This document shows positions 1 through 9,170 of a stretch of DNA of 64,000 nucleotides, piece after piece. The notes beneath the pieces are model-generated. The model was not told the origin of the DNA and ran no database searches. It was given only the letters and a program-made list of their open reading frames with translations. Each line of letters opens with the position of its first letter. Within the stretch, counting starts at the first letter, position 1. The stretch is from Roseovarius gahaiensis (GTDB taxonomy: Bacteria > Pseudomonadota > Alphaproteobacteria > Rhodobacterales > Rhodobacteraceae), in NCBI RefSeq assembly GCF_011601345.1, contig NZ_JAAORB010000003.1, forward strand, positions 158,416 to 222,415, read 5' to 3'. A program made the translations under genes and the position numbers.

Positions 1-36
1 ACATCAAACAACAGTGCGGGACTGCGACGTTGCAAA

Positions 37-66
37 AGCGCCCGCCCGAGGGGGCGGTCGGGCGCT
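37..66. other. GC-rich inverted repeat (possible terminator)
   Basis: A perfect 8-bp inverted repeat (AGCGCCCG, then CGGGCGCT) encloses a GC-rich loop. Read on the minus strand the stem is followed by TTTTG, so it could stop transcription coming from the right. No plus-strand T-run follows. The neighbouring gene to the left lies outside the window, so its role cannot be decided. Apart from this and the repeat at 165-218, I see no gene in bases 1-227. Confidence 0.35.
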
Positions 67-164
67 GCGCGGCGGCGGGCAGGCCCGCCTTTATTCCGCG
101 CGGGGAGATATGGTTGGGGGGCGATCGGCATTTGCAGCCCGAATGCGGTTTGGCGCGCGGCGGA

Positions 165-218
165 GTGAGGGGCCAGCCCCTCACACTCCCCGGGGTATTT
201 TGACCAAGAAAAAGAAGG
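165..218 (+). repeat. Intergenic hairpin repeat, copy 1 (variant)
   Basis: A 9-bp perfect stem (GTGAGGGGC with GCCCCTCAC) is followed by CTCCCCGGGGTATTTTG and then an AAGAAGG tract. The same order, hairpin then CTCCCC-GG-GTATTTT then a purine tract, recurs at 15893-15955 and 58275-58337. The stem sequence differs here while the structure and the flanking block are kept. It ends about 10 bp before cimA, and the AAGAAGG may serve as that gene's ribosome binding site. Confidence 0.65.
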
Positions 219-227
219 TTCTGCGTG

Positions 228-1859
228 ATGGATAAGGAGCGCCTTTACCTTTACGACACCACCCTGCGCGACGGGCAGCAGACGCAAGGTGTCTCGTTCT
301 CGACCCACGAAAAGGTGCAGATTGCGCAGGCGCTGGATGTGTTGGGGGTGGATTACATTGAAGGCGGCTGGCCCGGTGCCAACCCCACTGACAGCGCCTT
401 TTTCGACGCAGCCCCGCAGACGCGCGCCACGATGACGGCCTTTGGCATGACCAAGCGGGCGGGCCGCTCGGCCGACAACGACGATGTGCTGGCGGCGGTG
501 ATGAATGCCGGCACCCGCGCGGTGTGTCTGGTGGGCAAGACCCATGATTTTCATGTTGAGACCGCGCTTGGCATCACGCTGGCGGAAAATACCGACAATA
601 TCGCGCGCTCGGTCGCGCATATGGTGGCGCAAGGGCGCGAGGCGCTGTTTGACGCCGAGCATTTCTTTGACGGCTGGAAAGCCAACCGCGACTACGCGCT
701 TGAGTGTTTACACGCCGCCTATGACGCCGGCGCACGCTGGATCGTGCTGTGCGATACAAACGGCGGCACCTTACCCGACGAGATCGAGCGGATCACGGCG
801 GAGGTGATTGCCGCCGGTATTCCGGGCGACCGATTGGGCATTCATTGTCACAACGATACCGAAACGGCGGTGGCTGGATCGCTGGCGGCGGTGCGGGCCG
901 GGGCGCGGCAAATTCAGGGCACGCTGAACGGTTTGGGCGAACGCTGTGGCAACGCCAACCTGACCGCGCTGATCCCGACGCTGTTGCTGAAAGAGCCTTA
1001 TGCCAGCCGGTTTGAAACCGGGATCACGCAAGACGCCTTGCAGGGGCTGACGCAAGCCAGCCGGTTGCTGGACGAAATCCTGAACCGGGTGCCAACCAAG
1101 CAGGCGTCGTATGTGGGCGCGTCGGCCTTTGCCCATAAGGCGGGGCTACATGCCAGTGCGATCTTGAAAGACCCATCGACGTATGAGCATATCGACCCGG
1201 GCCTGGTGGGCAACACGCGGATCATCCCGATGTCCAATCAGGCGGGGCAGTCGAACCTGCGCCGCCGTTTGGCCGAGGCCGGGATCGAGGTGGTGCCGGG
1301 CGATGCGGCCCTGGCGCGCATTCTGGACGAGATCAAGCAGCGCGAGGATCGCGGCTATACCTATGACAGCGCGCAGGCCAGTTTCGAGCTTTTGGCGCGG
1401 CGTGAACTGGGGCAGTTGCCCGCGTTCTTCGAGGTCAAGCGCTACAAGGTGACGGTCGAGCGCCGCAAGAACAAGTATGACAAGATGGTGTCGTTGTCCG
1501 AGGCTGTGGTTGTCGTCAAGGTGGACGGCGAAAAGAAACTGTCGGTCAGTGAATCGATGGATGACTGCGGTAATGACCGTGGCCCGGTGAACGCTTTGGC
1601 CAAGGCGTTGGCCAAGGATCTGGGGCCGTATCAGGCCGCCATCGACGATATGCGTCTGGTGGATTTCAAGGTGCGGATCACCCAAGGCGGGACCGAGGCC
1701 GTGACCCGCGTGATCATCGACAGCGAAGACGGGCAGGGGCGGCGCTGGTCCACCGTGGGCGTCAGCGCCAACATCGTTGATGCCAGTTTCGAGGCGCTGC
1801 TGGACGCGATCACATGGAAATTGTCCCGCGATTATGGCATGACCGGGGCCGTAGCCTAG
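228..1859 (+). CDS. cimA: (R)-citramalate synthase
   Basis: Condenses pyruvate and acetyl-CoA to citramalate, the first step of a threonine-independent route to 2-oxobutyrate and isoleucine. The 543-residue protein has the HMGL-like TIM barrel (about residues 4-270) with the opening LYDTTLRDGQQ motif and the metal-binding HCHNDTE near residue 206. A LeuA-type allosteric dimerisation domain (about residues 395-530) follows. This length and arrangement fit the CimA family better than 2-isopropylmalate or homocitrate synthase, which remain the alternatives. ATG at 228 is chosen over the adjacent GTG at 225. An AAGAAGG tract lies about 8 bp upstream. The next gene starts immediately after its stop, which suggests co-transcription. 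Confidence 0.88.
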   Translation: MDKERLYLYDTTLRDGQQTQGVSFSTHEKVQIAQALDVLGVDYIEGGWPGANPTDSAFFDAAPQTRATMTAFGMTKRAGRSADNDDVLAAVMNAGTRAVCLVGKTHDFHVETALGITLAENTDNIARSVAHMVAQGREALFDAEHFFDGWKANRDYALECLHAAYDAGARWIVLCDTNGGTLPDEIERITAEVIAAGIPGDRLGIHCHNDTETAVAGSLAAVRAGARQIQGTLNGLGERCGNANLTALIPTLLLKEPYASRFETGITQDALQGLTQASRLLDEILNRVPTKQASYVGASAFAHKAGLHASAILKDPSTYEHIDPGLVGNTRIIPMSNQAGQSNLRRRLAEAGIEVVPGDAALARILDEIKQREDRGYTYDSAQASFELLARRELGQLPAFFEVKRYKVTVERRKNKYDKMVSLSEAVVVVKVDGEKKLSVSESMDDCGNDRGPVNALAKALAKDLGPYQAAIDDMRLVDFKVRITQGGTEAVTRVIIDSEDGQGRRWSTVGVSANIVDASFEALLDAITWKLSRDYGMTGAVA

Positions 1860-2645
1860 GTGCAGGGTATGGAATTTGATACTGATCTGATCGCCTGTGC
1901 GCAACTGGTTGAACGCGGCGACCCCGACAGGTTTGCAGCCGTGATGGCCGCGCCGCCGCCGGCCCGGCTGGCGCTGTTTCCGATCTATGCTTTCAACATC
2001 GAAGTGTCGCGCGCGCCATGGGTGACCCAAGAACCCATGATTGCCGAAATGCGCCTGCAATGGTGGCGCGATGTCTTGGCCGAAATCCGCAGTGACAAAA
2101 AAGTCCGCCGGCACGAGGTGGCGACGCCGCTGGCGCAGGTGCTGGATGCCGATGGGGCGGCCCTGTTGGACAGATTGATCGAAGCGCGGCGGTGGGATGT
2201 CTACCGGGAGCCCTTTGAGGATATGACGCATTTTCGGGAGTATCTGGACAAGACCTCGGGCAATCTGCTGCTGGCGGCGGCGCGGGCCTTGGGGCCGGTG
2301 CCGGACCGGGTTGTCCGGCGGGCGGGTTTTGCGCTTGGGGTCGCCAATTGGCTGCGCGCCGTGTCCGCGTTGGAACAGGCAGGCCGGGTGCCGTTGGTTG
2401 AAGGCACGCCGGATGCTGTGCGCGCTTTGGCGCATGAAGGGCTGGAGGCGCTTGGCGCGGCCCGCAAAGGCCGCGGTGATCTTTCCCCTCAGGTTCGGCC
2501 CGCGCTGTTGCCGATGTGGCAGGTCGCGCCGATCCTGCGCCGCGCCGCGCGAGATCCGCGCCGGGTGGCCGACGCGGCGCTTGAGGTGTCACCGATCCGC
2601 CGCCGTTTGGGCTTGATGGCCGCCGCCACCACCGGCCGCTGGTAG
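1860..2645 (+). CDS. Squalene/phytoene synthase-family protein, probably non-catalytic
   Basis: A protein of 261 residues (258 if ATG at 1869 is used) resembling the trans-isoprenyl diphosphate synthase head-to-head family. Family features are LFPIYAFNIEVSR (about residue 40), MRLQWWRDVL (about residue 62) and YLDKTSGNLLLAAARAL (about residue 125). Where active squalene or phytoene synthases carry the first aspartate-rich DxxxD motif, this protein has NIEVSR, so prenyl transfer is doubtful. It resembles the NDUFAF6-like group, linked in mitochondria to complex I assembly; that parallel is inference. It begins with GTG directly after the cimA stop and converges with prfC only 4 bp away. No carotenoid genes are nearby. 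Confidence 0.7.
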   Translation: MQGMEFDTDLIACAQLVERGDPDRFAAVMAAPPPARLALFPIYAFNIEVSRAPWVTQEPMIAEMRLQWWRDVLAEIRSDKKVRRHEVATPLAQVLDADGAALLDRLIEARRWDVYREPFEDMTHFREYLDKTSGNLLLAAARALGPVPDRVVRRAGFALGVANWLRAVSALEQAGRVPLVEGTPDAVRALAHEGLEALGAARKGRGDLSPQVRPALLPMWQVAPILRRAARDPRRVADAALEVSPIRRRLGLMAAATTGRW

Positions 2646-2649
2646 GCGA

Positions 2650-4257
2650 TCAGGCCATCATTTCCTTGGTCGCGGTCAGGGTGATGTCGGGGTAATCCCG
2701 TTCGACCCGGTCAATATCCCATTGCAGCCGTGTCATATAGACAACGTCGCCGTCGTGATCATGGGCGATGTGCTGTTTGTTGGCCGCGGTGAACTTGTCG
2801 ACCGCGTCACGCGGGCCGTTCACCCACCGGGCCGAGGTGAATTGCGACCCCTCAAAGCGCACGGGCAGGCCGTATTCCATCTCGATCCGGCTGCCCAAAA
2901 CCTCGAATTGAAGCGCGCCGACGACGCCGACGATAAACCCCGATCCAAAGGCGGGCTTGAACACCTTGGCTGCGCCTTCCTCGGCGAATTGCATCAGGGC
3001 TTTTTCCAGATGCTTGGCCTTCATGGGATCGCCCGCGCGGCAACTTTGCAGCAGCTCTGGCGCAAAGGACGGGATGCCGGTCACGCGCAGGGCCTCGCCC
3101 TCGGTCAGCGTGTCACCGATGCGCAACTGGCCGTGGTTGGGGATGCCGATGATATCCCCGGCCCACGCTTCTTCGGCCAGTTCCCGGTCAGAGGCCAGAA
3201 ACAGCACCGGGTTGGACACCGTCATGGGTTTCTTGCTGCGCACATGGTTCAGTTTCATGCCGCGCTTGAAATGGCCGCTGGCCATGCGGACAAAGGCCAC
3301 CCGGTCGCGGTGCTTGGGGTCCATGTTGGCCTGAACCTTGAAGACAAAGCCTGACACCTTGGTTTCGTCGGGCGCGATCTGGCGCGTGTCGGCCGATTGC
3401 GGTTGTGGTTCGGGGCCGTAGGCGCCGATGCCATCCATCAGTTCCTTGACGCCGAAAGAATTGATCGCCGAGCCAAACCAGATCGGCGTCATATGGCCTT
3501 CAAGCACCGATTGCGCATCAAGCGTGGGCAGCAATTCGCGCGCCATCTCGATCTCTTCGCGCAGCTTTTCGACCAGATGGTCGGGCACATGGCGGGCCAA
3601 CTCGGGGTCGTCCAAGCCGTTGATCTGGATGGATTCGGCCACTTTGTTGCGGTCGGCACGGTCCATTAGTTCCAGCCGGTCGTTCAGCATGTCGTAACAG
3701 CCGATGAAATCACGGCCCACGCCGATGGGCCAACTGGCCGGGGTCACGTCAATCGCCAGATTTTCCTGAATTTCGTCGATGATATCAAAGGTATCGCGGC
3801 TTTCTCGGTCCATCTTGTTACAAAAAGTCAGGATCGGAAGATCGCGCAGGCGGCACACTTCGAACAGTTTTCGTGTCTGGCTTTCGACGCCTTTGGCCCC
3901 GTCAATGACCATCACGGCCGCATCCACCGCCGTCAGCGTGCGATAGGTGTCTTCGGAAAAATCCGAGTGGCCGGGCGTATCGACCAGATTGAACCGGAAC
4001 CTGCCGAAATCGAACGACATGGCCGAGGCTGACACCGAGATCCCGCGGTCCTTTTCCATCTGCATGAAGTCCGAGCGCGTGCGCCGTGCCTCGCCCTTGG
4101 CGCGCACCTGACCGGCCATCTGGATGGCACCGCCATACAGCAGGAACTTTTCGGTCAGCGTGGTTTTGCCCGCATCCGGGTGCGAAATGATCGCAAAGGT
4201 GCGGCGCCGCGCAATCTCGGGCGGCAAATCGGGGCGGTTCGGGGTCTGATCCAACAT
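2650..4257 (-). CDS. prfC: Peptide chain release factor 3 (RF3)
   Basis: A translational GTPase that recycles RF1 and RF2 from the ribosome after peptide release. From ATG at 4257 the protein has 535 residues, close to the usual length of about 530. The G domain shows SHPDAGKTT (P-loop), DTPGHSDF (G3) and NKMD (G4), followed by EF-Tu-like domain II and the RF3 C-terminal domain. The open frame extends 28 codons further upstream, but the start MLDQTPNRPDLPPEIARRR matches family N-termini and the extension does not. Single-gene unit, converging with the gene at 1860. prfA and prfB are elsewhere in the window. Confidence 0.95.
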   Translation of the reverse strand: MLDQTPNRPDLPPEIARRRTFAIISHPDAGKTTLTEKFLLYGGAIQMAGQVRAKGEARRTRSDFMQMEKDRGISVSASAMSFDFGRFRFNLVDTPGHSDFSEDTYRTLTAVDAAVMVIDGAKGVESQTRKLFEVCRLRDLPILTFCNKMDRESRDTFDIIDEIQENLAIDVTPASWPIGVGRDFIGCYDMLNDRLELMDRADRNKVAESIQINGLDDPELARHVPDHLVEKLREEIEMARELLPTLDAQSVLEGHMTPIWFGSAINSFGVKELMDGIGAYGPEPQPQSADTRQIAPDETKVSGFVFKVQANMDPKHRDRVAFVRMASGHFKRGMKLNHVRSKKPMTVSNPVLFLASDRELAEEAWAGDIIGIPNHGQLRIGDTLTEGEALRVTGIPSFAPELLQSCRAGDPMKAKHLEKALMQFAEEGAAKVFKPAFGSGFIVGVVGALQFEVLGSRIEMEYGLPVRFEGSQFTSARWVNGPRDAVDKFTAANKQHIAHDHDGDVVYMTRLQWDIDRVERDYPDITLTATKEMMA

Positions 4258-4440
4258 GCTGCGGCATATAGAGGGCGCAGGGCAGGGGCGCAATACGCGG
4301 TGATAGCCTGTTCTCGAGACCGAGTGTTCAGCACGTCGCACAGGAGGCAGGTCGTCCGAGAGGAATTTTTCAGGTGAGCACAGTCAGCGCGGCTGGTCGT
4401 GAACCCATAAACCGTCGGACCGGATAGAAGGATATTCTCT

Positions 4441-4605
4441 GCGCGGAACAAGGCGCATAGCGCCGCCGTGCATCGCCGGGCCGCCCGGCGCGGCGATTGG
4501 GTTGGTCTAAGCGCATCAAGCATGGGGTGTGCGCCAGTGTTCTGGATTAAGCGCCATAGACTATCGATTAGATCGCCACACCGCGGCCCGACGATGCGCG
4601 GCCGC
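4441..4605. repeat. Intergenic element with inverted terminal arms, copy 1
   Basis: This element fills the gap between prfC (start 4257) and the Hint-domain gene (stop 4688); I see no gene in this 430-bp stretch. It matches 26297-26460 in length and in three blocks: a left arm containing GCATCGCCGGGCCGCC and GGCGATT, a central CTGGATTAAGCGCCAT, and a right arm GATCGCC-CCGCGGCCCG. The right arm is an imperfect reverse complement of the left, so the whole can fold back or act as terminal inverted repeats. A small outer hairpin (GGCGC-ATA-GCGCC) is replaced in the other copy by GGCC-GAA-GGCC, with pairing preserved. No open frame is shared. It may be a MITE-like or REP-type element. Confidence 0.75.
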
Positions 4606-4687
4606 TGACGTCACCCTCCTTACCCTTGGGCCATTCGTTTGAACCTTAACGGCGGATTTCATCAAGCCACCCACAGGGCGCAGAACA

Positions 4688-5701
4688 CTACCGCGTCGAG
4701 GCGCGTTTGAGAATACTGGCGGCGTCGGGGTGTTTCAGCAACGCCTCGCTGACCTCAAGGTCTTTGTGGGTTTGATCACCATGATCCGACAGCAGATCGG
4801 CCAAGGCGTCATGCAGGTCTTGCGGCAGGGCGGCGCGGGTGCGGGTATCAACCAGCAGCGTCTCGGCGGCGATCCCTTCGGCATAGATGATCTGATGATG
4901 ATCGAAGAGCAACTGAAAATAGTCGATAAACCCGCCATCCTGTTGCACCACGGTATCGCCGTTCACCAGATACCGCGCCCGCACCAGCAATTCGCTGCGG
5001 CCCGCCCCAAGCGCATCGGAGCGTTGATAGATGAATAGGCGATGGTCGGGGCTGACCAGCAGATCGTGCTCATTGTGCAGCGCCCCGGCCTTGATCCGGA
5101 TCGGGGCAAATTCACCAACCGCGCGCACGGTGGACTGGCCGATCCAACGCACTTGCTGCGGCCCATCGTTGCGGGTCAGCACCATGTCGCCCACGTTCAG
5201 ATCTTCGATCCGCCGCTGTTGGCCCGAGGCCATGGTAATATGCGTGCCGCGCGAGAACGAGACGCAGGCCACTTCGGCAAACTTCTGATCGGCATTGTCC
5301 CGATCAATCCCGACAAGCGCATAACCTATACGCGGCGCCAATGCGGCCAAGGGAAGAATGTAAACCTCGGTCACATTGCCATTGCCGTCGACTTCGACAA
5401 GGATCAGCATTTCCGTGGTCTGGCCGGTGCCCGACATCATGGTCAGACAAGAATCAAGATGCAATGTTGCACCGGGATGGCCCAAGACCGTGTCGGCGGC
5501 GATGGTGAATACGCCACTGTCATCGCTGAAAACCGACAGGCGGTGCTGACGGGCGGTTTTGCTGAGCTCATATGTGTCGTCCAGATCCAGTTCGGCGGCG
5601 AATGAAATCGGGTCGCCCAAATTCGCGCCGTTCACGACGCGGAAATCAACCGCCCTGAAGACCGGGATGGATTGGCATGGTTTAAGCGTTGTTTCGGTCA
5701 T
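4688..5701 (-). CDS. Hint-domain protein
   Basis: A 337-residue protein with a hedgehog/intein (Hint) fold in its middle. The putative block-A cysteine is C146 (ACVSFSRGT), followed by IEDLNVGDMVLTRNDG and VRWIG, and then SPDHRLFI (217-224). This matches the Hint_2 domains common in Roseobacter proteins, which are usually attached to secreted or calcium-binding proteins. No RTX repeats and no clear signal peptide are visible. The first 145 residues are an unassigned beta-rich segment. A C-terminal tail of about 60 residues follows the Hint core. Start ATG 5701 is chosen over an upstream extension of 27 codons with poor coding character. Whether it self-cleaves cannot be told from sequence, and the target is unknown. 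Confidence 0.75.
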   Translation of the reverse strand: MTETTLKPCQSIPVFRAVDFRVVNGANLGDPISFAAELDLDDTYELSKTARQHRLSVFSDDSGVFTIAADTVLGHPGATLHLDSCLTMMSGTGQTTEMLILVEVDGNGNVTEVYILPLAALAPRIGYALVGIDRDNADQKFAEVACVSFSRGTHITMASGQQRRIEDLNVGDMVLTRNDGPQQVRWIGQSTVRAVGEFAPIRIKAGALHNEHDLLVSPDHRLFIYQRSDALGAGRSELLVRARYLVNGDTVVQQDGGFIDYFQLLFDHHQIIYAEGIAAETLLVDTRTRAALPQDLHDALADLLSDHGDQTHKDLEVSEALLKHPDAASILKRASTR

Positions 5702-5856
5702 GAGTGTCCGGCAGCAGCTTATTGGGAAATTACACTGGAAGGTCAGCGAGGTAACGGTATAGTCCCGCGCAAATATGGTCAATCATTCTGCGCTTGTCTG
5801 GTGTTGCCGGTCGAACTGGTGATAGGGACAAGTCAGACAAATGCGGGAGAATTCAA

Positions 5857-6636
5857 ATGGATCTGGGACTTAAAGGGAAAACAGCGCTGGTTTGCGCGTC
5901 ATCGAAAGGTTTGGGTTTGGGCTGCGCGCGGGCACTGGCCGAAGCGGGTGTCGATCTGATCATGAACGCGCGCGGCGCCGAGGCGCTTGAGGCTGCGGCG
6001 CAGGACATTCGCGACACGTTTGGCGTGGCCGTGACCACCGTGGCCTGCGACGTCACAACCGAAGACGGGCAGGCGACATTGATCAATGCCGCGCAAGACG
6101 TGGATATTCTGGTGAACAATGCAGGCGGCCCGCCGCCGGGCATGTGGACCGATTGGGACCGCGATGATTTCATCGCCGCGCTGGATGCCAACATGCTGGC
6201 GCCGATTGCCCTGATCAAGGCGATCGTGCCGGGCATGATGGAGCGTGGCTGGGGCCGGGTGGTGAACATCACCTCGCAATCGGTCAAATCGCCCATTCCG
6301 GTGTTGGGGCTGTCCAACTCGGCCCGGGCGGGTCTGACGGGGTATGTTGCGGGCACGTCGCGTCAGGTGGCTGGCAAAGGCGTGACCATCAACAATCTTT
6401 TGCCGGGCATCCATGCAACGGACCGGGCCGCAGCATTGGACAAGGGCGTGGCCGAGGCCGAAGGCATTACGGTTGAAGAGGCCAAGGTAAAACGCTGCGC
6501 CACGATCCCCGCAGGCCGTTACGGCACGGCGGAAGAATTCGGCGCGACCTGTGCGTTTTTGTGCAGTCAGTATGCAGGCTTCATCATCGGGCAGAATGTG
6601 TTGCTGGACGGTGGTGCCGTGAACACCACGATGTGA
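5857..6636 (+). CDS. Atypical short-chain dehydrogenase/reductase
   Basis: A 259-residue Rossmann-fold protein of the SDR superfamily. The nucleotide-binding glycine motif is at 14-22 (ASSKGLGLG), NNAGG at 87-91, and the catalytic-position serine at S140 (NITSQS). The usual YxxxK is absent: the aligned positions are S153 and R157 (SNSARAGL). This belongs to a widespread SDR subgroup often annotated as 3-oxoacyl-ACP reductase, but the missing Tyr/Lys pair makes a standard dehydrogenase reaction uncertain. Start ATG 5857 has GGGAG about 8 bp upstream; the longer frame from 5794 lacks such a site. It appears to be monocistronic. Confidence 0.8.
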   Translation: MDLGLKGKTALVCASSKGLGLGCARALAEAGVDLIMNARGAEALEAAAQDIRDTFGVAVTTVACDVTTEDGQATLINAAQDVDILVNNAGGPPPGMWTDWDRDDFIAALDANMLAPIALIKAIVPGMMERGWGRVVNITSQSVKSPIPVLGLSNSARAGLTGYVAGTSRQVAGKGVTINNLLPGIHATDRAAALDKGVAEAEGITVEEAKVKRCATIPAGRYGTAEEFGATCAFLCSQYAGFIIGQNVLLDGGAVNTTM

Positions 6637-6859
6637 CCCAAGCATCAGGCATCTAAAGCCTGACCAGCGTAGTTAATCGGTGGCGGCGTGGTCCGATGCA
6701 CCATGCCGCGCCAGCCCCCGCTGGCACCCACCAAGGGACGTGGCACCGAACACGGGCCGACAAAAGCCCATCACATTCGCGTGGCACGGGGGCCAAACTC
6801 TGGAGAGAGAGGGCGGCGACTGCTAAAGGCATGTGTCGCTTCAACCCTTCGGATCGCCC

Positions 6860-8233
6860 ATGCAAACTTCTGTCGTCATTGCCCTTTTCGTCCTTCTTGT
6901 CATTGCCAGTATCGCGATTGCGCCGCGTCGGGCCACTGTCGAGGGCTTTTTTGGCGGTGCGTCTGCCGCGGGGCGTGCGCCGGGCCTTTGGACCCTTGTC
7001 CTTAGCCAGGTGACAACTTGGATCTTTGCACGGTCTTTGATGAATGCGGCCATCCTTGGATACTTTTACGGGATCTGGGGCGTTTTGGCTTATGCCACGT
7101 ATTACGGATCGTTCCTGACCGGTGGATTCATTGTGGACCGGCTGCGCGAACGCGGTGCTGGATCGGTGCAGGGCTGGCTGACCGCGCGATTCGGTCTGGT
7201 GGGGGTGACCTGCTATAACATCGTGATCGCGCTGCGGCTGTTGTCCGAAGTGTTTGCCAACCTGCTGGTGGTTGGGCTGATCTTTGCGGCGGCCCTGCCG
7301 CACTGGGCCGGGGCCGATACGGCGGCCATTCTTGCGGTGGCCGGGCTTGGGCTGGCCTATAGCGCATGGGGCGGGCTGAGCGCATCCTTGCGCACGGATG
7401 TGTTGCAAATGAGCGTGTTTTTGGTGGTGTTTACGGCGGCCTTCGTGGCGCTGTTGGCCAGCCCGGCGTTTGACTTTGGCGCTGTGATGACTGCACCGGG
7501 CACAAGCGGCGCATGGAACGGGCAGGTTTTGTTGCTGGTGGCATTTTTACAGGTGTTTTCCTATCCGGCACATGATCCGGTGATGATGGATCGCGGCTTT
7601 TTGGCCGACCGCGCGACCACACGGGCGTCGTTTCTGCATGCGTTCTGGATTTCGGCCCTGTGCATCATCGCGTTCGGGTTGTTCGGGGTGCAGGCGGGAC
7701 TGGTCGGGGCAGACTATGAGGGCGAGCTTTTGGGGACGTGGGCGGGTATGTTCCCGGCTTGGGTCTATGGGGCACTGTTGATCTCGCTTTTGATCAGCGC
7801 GCTGAGCACGCTGGATTCGGCCTTGGCCAGTGCCGCACGGCTGGTGGTGGATGAGCTGCGCCTCAGCCCACGCAGCCTGATGGGTGGGCGATTGGCCATG
7901 TTGGCGTTCATGACGCTTGGTGCTGTTTTGACACTTTGGGGCAACCAAACCCTGTTCGATGCTGTGGCTGTCAGCGGAACAGCCAGCATGTTCCTGACCC
8001 CGGTTTTGGTGGTCGGGCTGATCTTGAACCGGCACGTTGCCGTTTGGGCCTATCTGGTGGCGTTCAGCGCCGCGATCTTTGGCGCGGTCACGTATTTCGC
8101 GCGCGAGGCTAGTTGGGCCGCAAGCCTGCTGCCCGAGGGGCACAAATACGAGCAATTGCTGATGGTTTGTGTCGCTGTTCTGCTGGTCGGGTTTGTGGCG
8201 GTTATGAGTGGTGCACGGCGCAGCAACGCCTGA
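6860..8233 (+). CDS. Sodium:solute symporter family permease
   Basis: A 457-residue integral membrane protein of the SSS family (PutP/PanF/SGLT type), importing an organic solute with sodium. Hydrophobic segments run almost continuously from residue 3 to 455, giving about 12-13 predicted helices. SSS-like features include VTTWIFARSL near residue 50, AYSAWGGLSASLRTD near residue 180 (family pattern of G-G-x-x-A-x-x-x-T/D) and SALSTLDSALASAARL near residue 320 (sodium-site S/T region). The substrate cannot be assigned. ATG at 6860 places the first helix at the N-terminus; GTG at 6833 is an alternative. The downstream gene is convergent and only 3 bp away. Confidence 0.85.
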   Translation: MQTSVVIALFVLLVIASIAIAPRRATVEGFFGGASAAGRAPGLWTLVLSQVTTWIFARSLMNAAILGYFYGIWGVLAYATYYGSFLTGGFIVDRLRERGAGSVQGWLTARFGLVGVTCYNIVIALRLLSEVFANLLVVGLIFAAALPHWAGADTAAILAVAGLGLAYSAWGGLSASLRTDVLQMSVFLVVFTAAFVALLASPAFDFGAVMTAPGTSGAWNGQVLLLVAFLQVFSYPAHDPVMMDRGFLADRATTRASFLHAFWISALCIIAFGLFGVQAGLVGADYEGELLGTWAGMFPAWVYGALLISLLISALSTLDSALASAARLVVDELRLSPRSLMGGRLAMLAFMTLGAVLTLWGNQTLFDAVAVSGTASMFLTPVLVVGLILNRHVAVWAYLVAFSAAIFGAVTYFAREASWAASLLPEGHKYEQLLMVCVAVLLVGFVAVMSGARRSNA

Positions 8234-8236
8234 ATT

Positions 8237-9067
8237 TCATCCCCGGCGCGCGCGCAGCGGTCGGCCGTCGGGCAGGGAAATATTGGCCACCTGCTCCGAG
8301 ATCGGATCGTTGGACAAAGGGTGCAGTTGCGCGTCATAGGTTTCGGGCGCACGCATCTTTTCCCACGCGCCGTTCACATGCAATTCCAGACCTGAAAACG
8401 CAGCCTTGTAGCCCATTTTCGAACTGCCCGGCACCCAATAACCCAGATAGACATGCGGCAGGCTGTTTTGTCTTGCGATTTCAATGTGATCAAGGATGAT
8501 ATAGGTGCCAAGCGACGCGGTGGCGCGGTCGGGCTCGTAAAACGAATACACCATGCTGACCCCGTCATCCAGAACGTCGGTCAGGCACACTGCCACCAAA
8601 TCGCCGCTGTCGGTGTCCACATATTCGACCACGCGGGTTCTGATCGGCGTTTCTTCCACCATTGCGGCGAATTCAAAGGTATCCATGTCGGCCATTCCGC
8701 CATCTGCATGGCGGTCCGCCAGATACCGGCGAAACAGGTCGTATTGTTCTTCGGTGGCCCATGGCGAGGTTGACCGGCGTTCAAGGGTCTTGTTGCGCTT
8801 GAGCGTTTTGCGCTGACTGCGCGACGGCGAAAAATCTGCGACGTTGATCCGCGCTGACAGGCACGCGTTACATTCGGCGCAGGCCGGTCTATAGAGGACG
8901 TTCTGAGACCGGCGAAAGCCCTGTTTCGACAATGTGTCATTCAACTTTTGAGCCCCGTCGCCTTGCAGGGCGGTGAACAATTTCCGCTCCATCCGACCCG
9001 GCAGATACGGACAGGGCTGCGGGGCGGTGACATAGAACTGGGGGGCAATTGGTAATGTATGACGCAT
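8237..9067 (-). CDS. bpt: Aspartate/glutamate leucyltransferase (N-end rule)
   Basis: Transfers leucine from Leu-tRNA to proteins with N-terminal Asp or Glu, marking them for ClpS/ClpAP degradation. The 276-residue protein has the ATE/Bpt family layout: an N-terminal half with the conserved cysteine region [13 protein letters not shown], then [15 protein letters not shown], and a GNAT-like C-terminal half with [18 protein letters not shown] near residue 220. The length matches bacterial Bpt rather than eukaryotic ATE1. It is the last gene of a minus-strand series (10164 to 8237) with the YbaK-like and RDD genes, with a gap of about 100 bp before it. Confidence 0.92.
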   Translation of the reverse strand: MRHTLPIAPQFYVTAPQPCPYLPGRMERKLFTALQGDGAQKLNDTLSKQGFRRSQNVLYRPACAECNACLSARINVADFSPSRSQRKTLKRNKTLERRSTSPWATEEQYDLFRRYLADRHADGGMADMDTFEFAAMVEETPIRTRVVEYVDTDSGDLVAVCLTDVLDDGVSMVYSFYEPDRATASLGTYIILDHIEIARQNSLPHVYLGYWVPGSSKMGYKAAFSGLELHVNGAWEKMRAPETYDAQLHPLSNDPISEQVANISLPDGRPLRARRG

Positions 9068-9170
9068 CAGGCCGGGCTTTTTCCATTCCTTTCGTTACGG
9101 TAACAACCTTGTCCGGGCGCGCCAAGAGTCAATAGCGTGCGGCGCGCTGCGTTAAAAAACTAACTTGGCA

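Noticed and set aside
14..235. Open frame of 73 codons before cimA
   Set aside because: It covers the repeat at 165-218 and the hairpin at 37-66, and has an Arg/Gly-rich, low-quality translation.
1146..2435. Open frame of 429 codons opposite cimA and the next gene
   Set aside because: It crosses the end of one real gene and most of another; composition typical of an antisense shadow.
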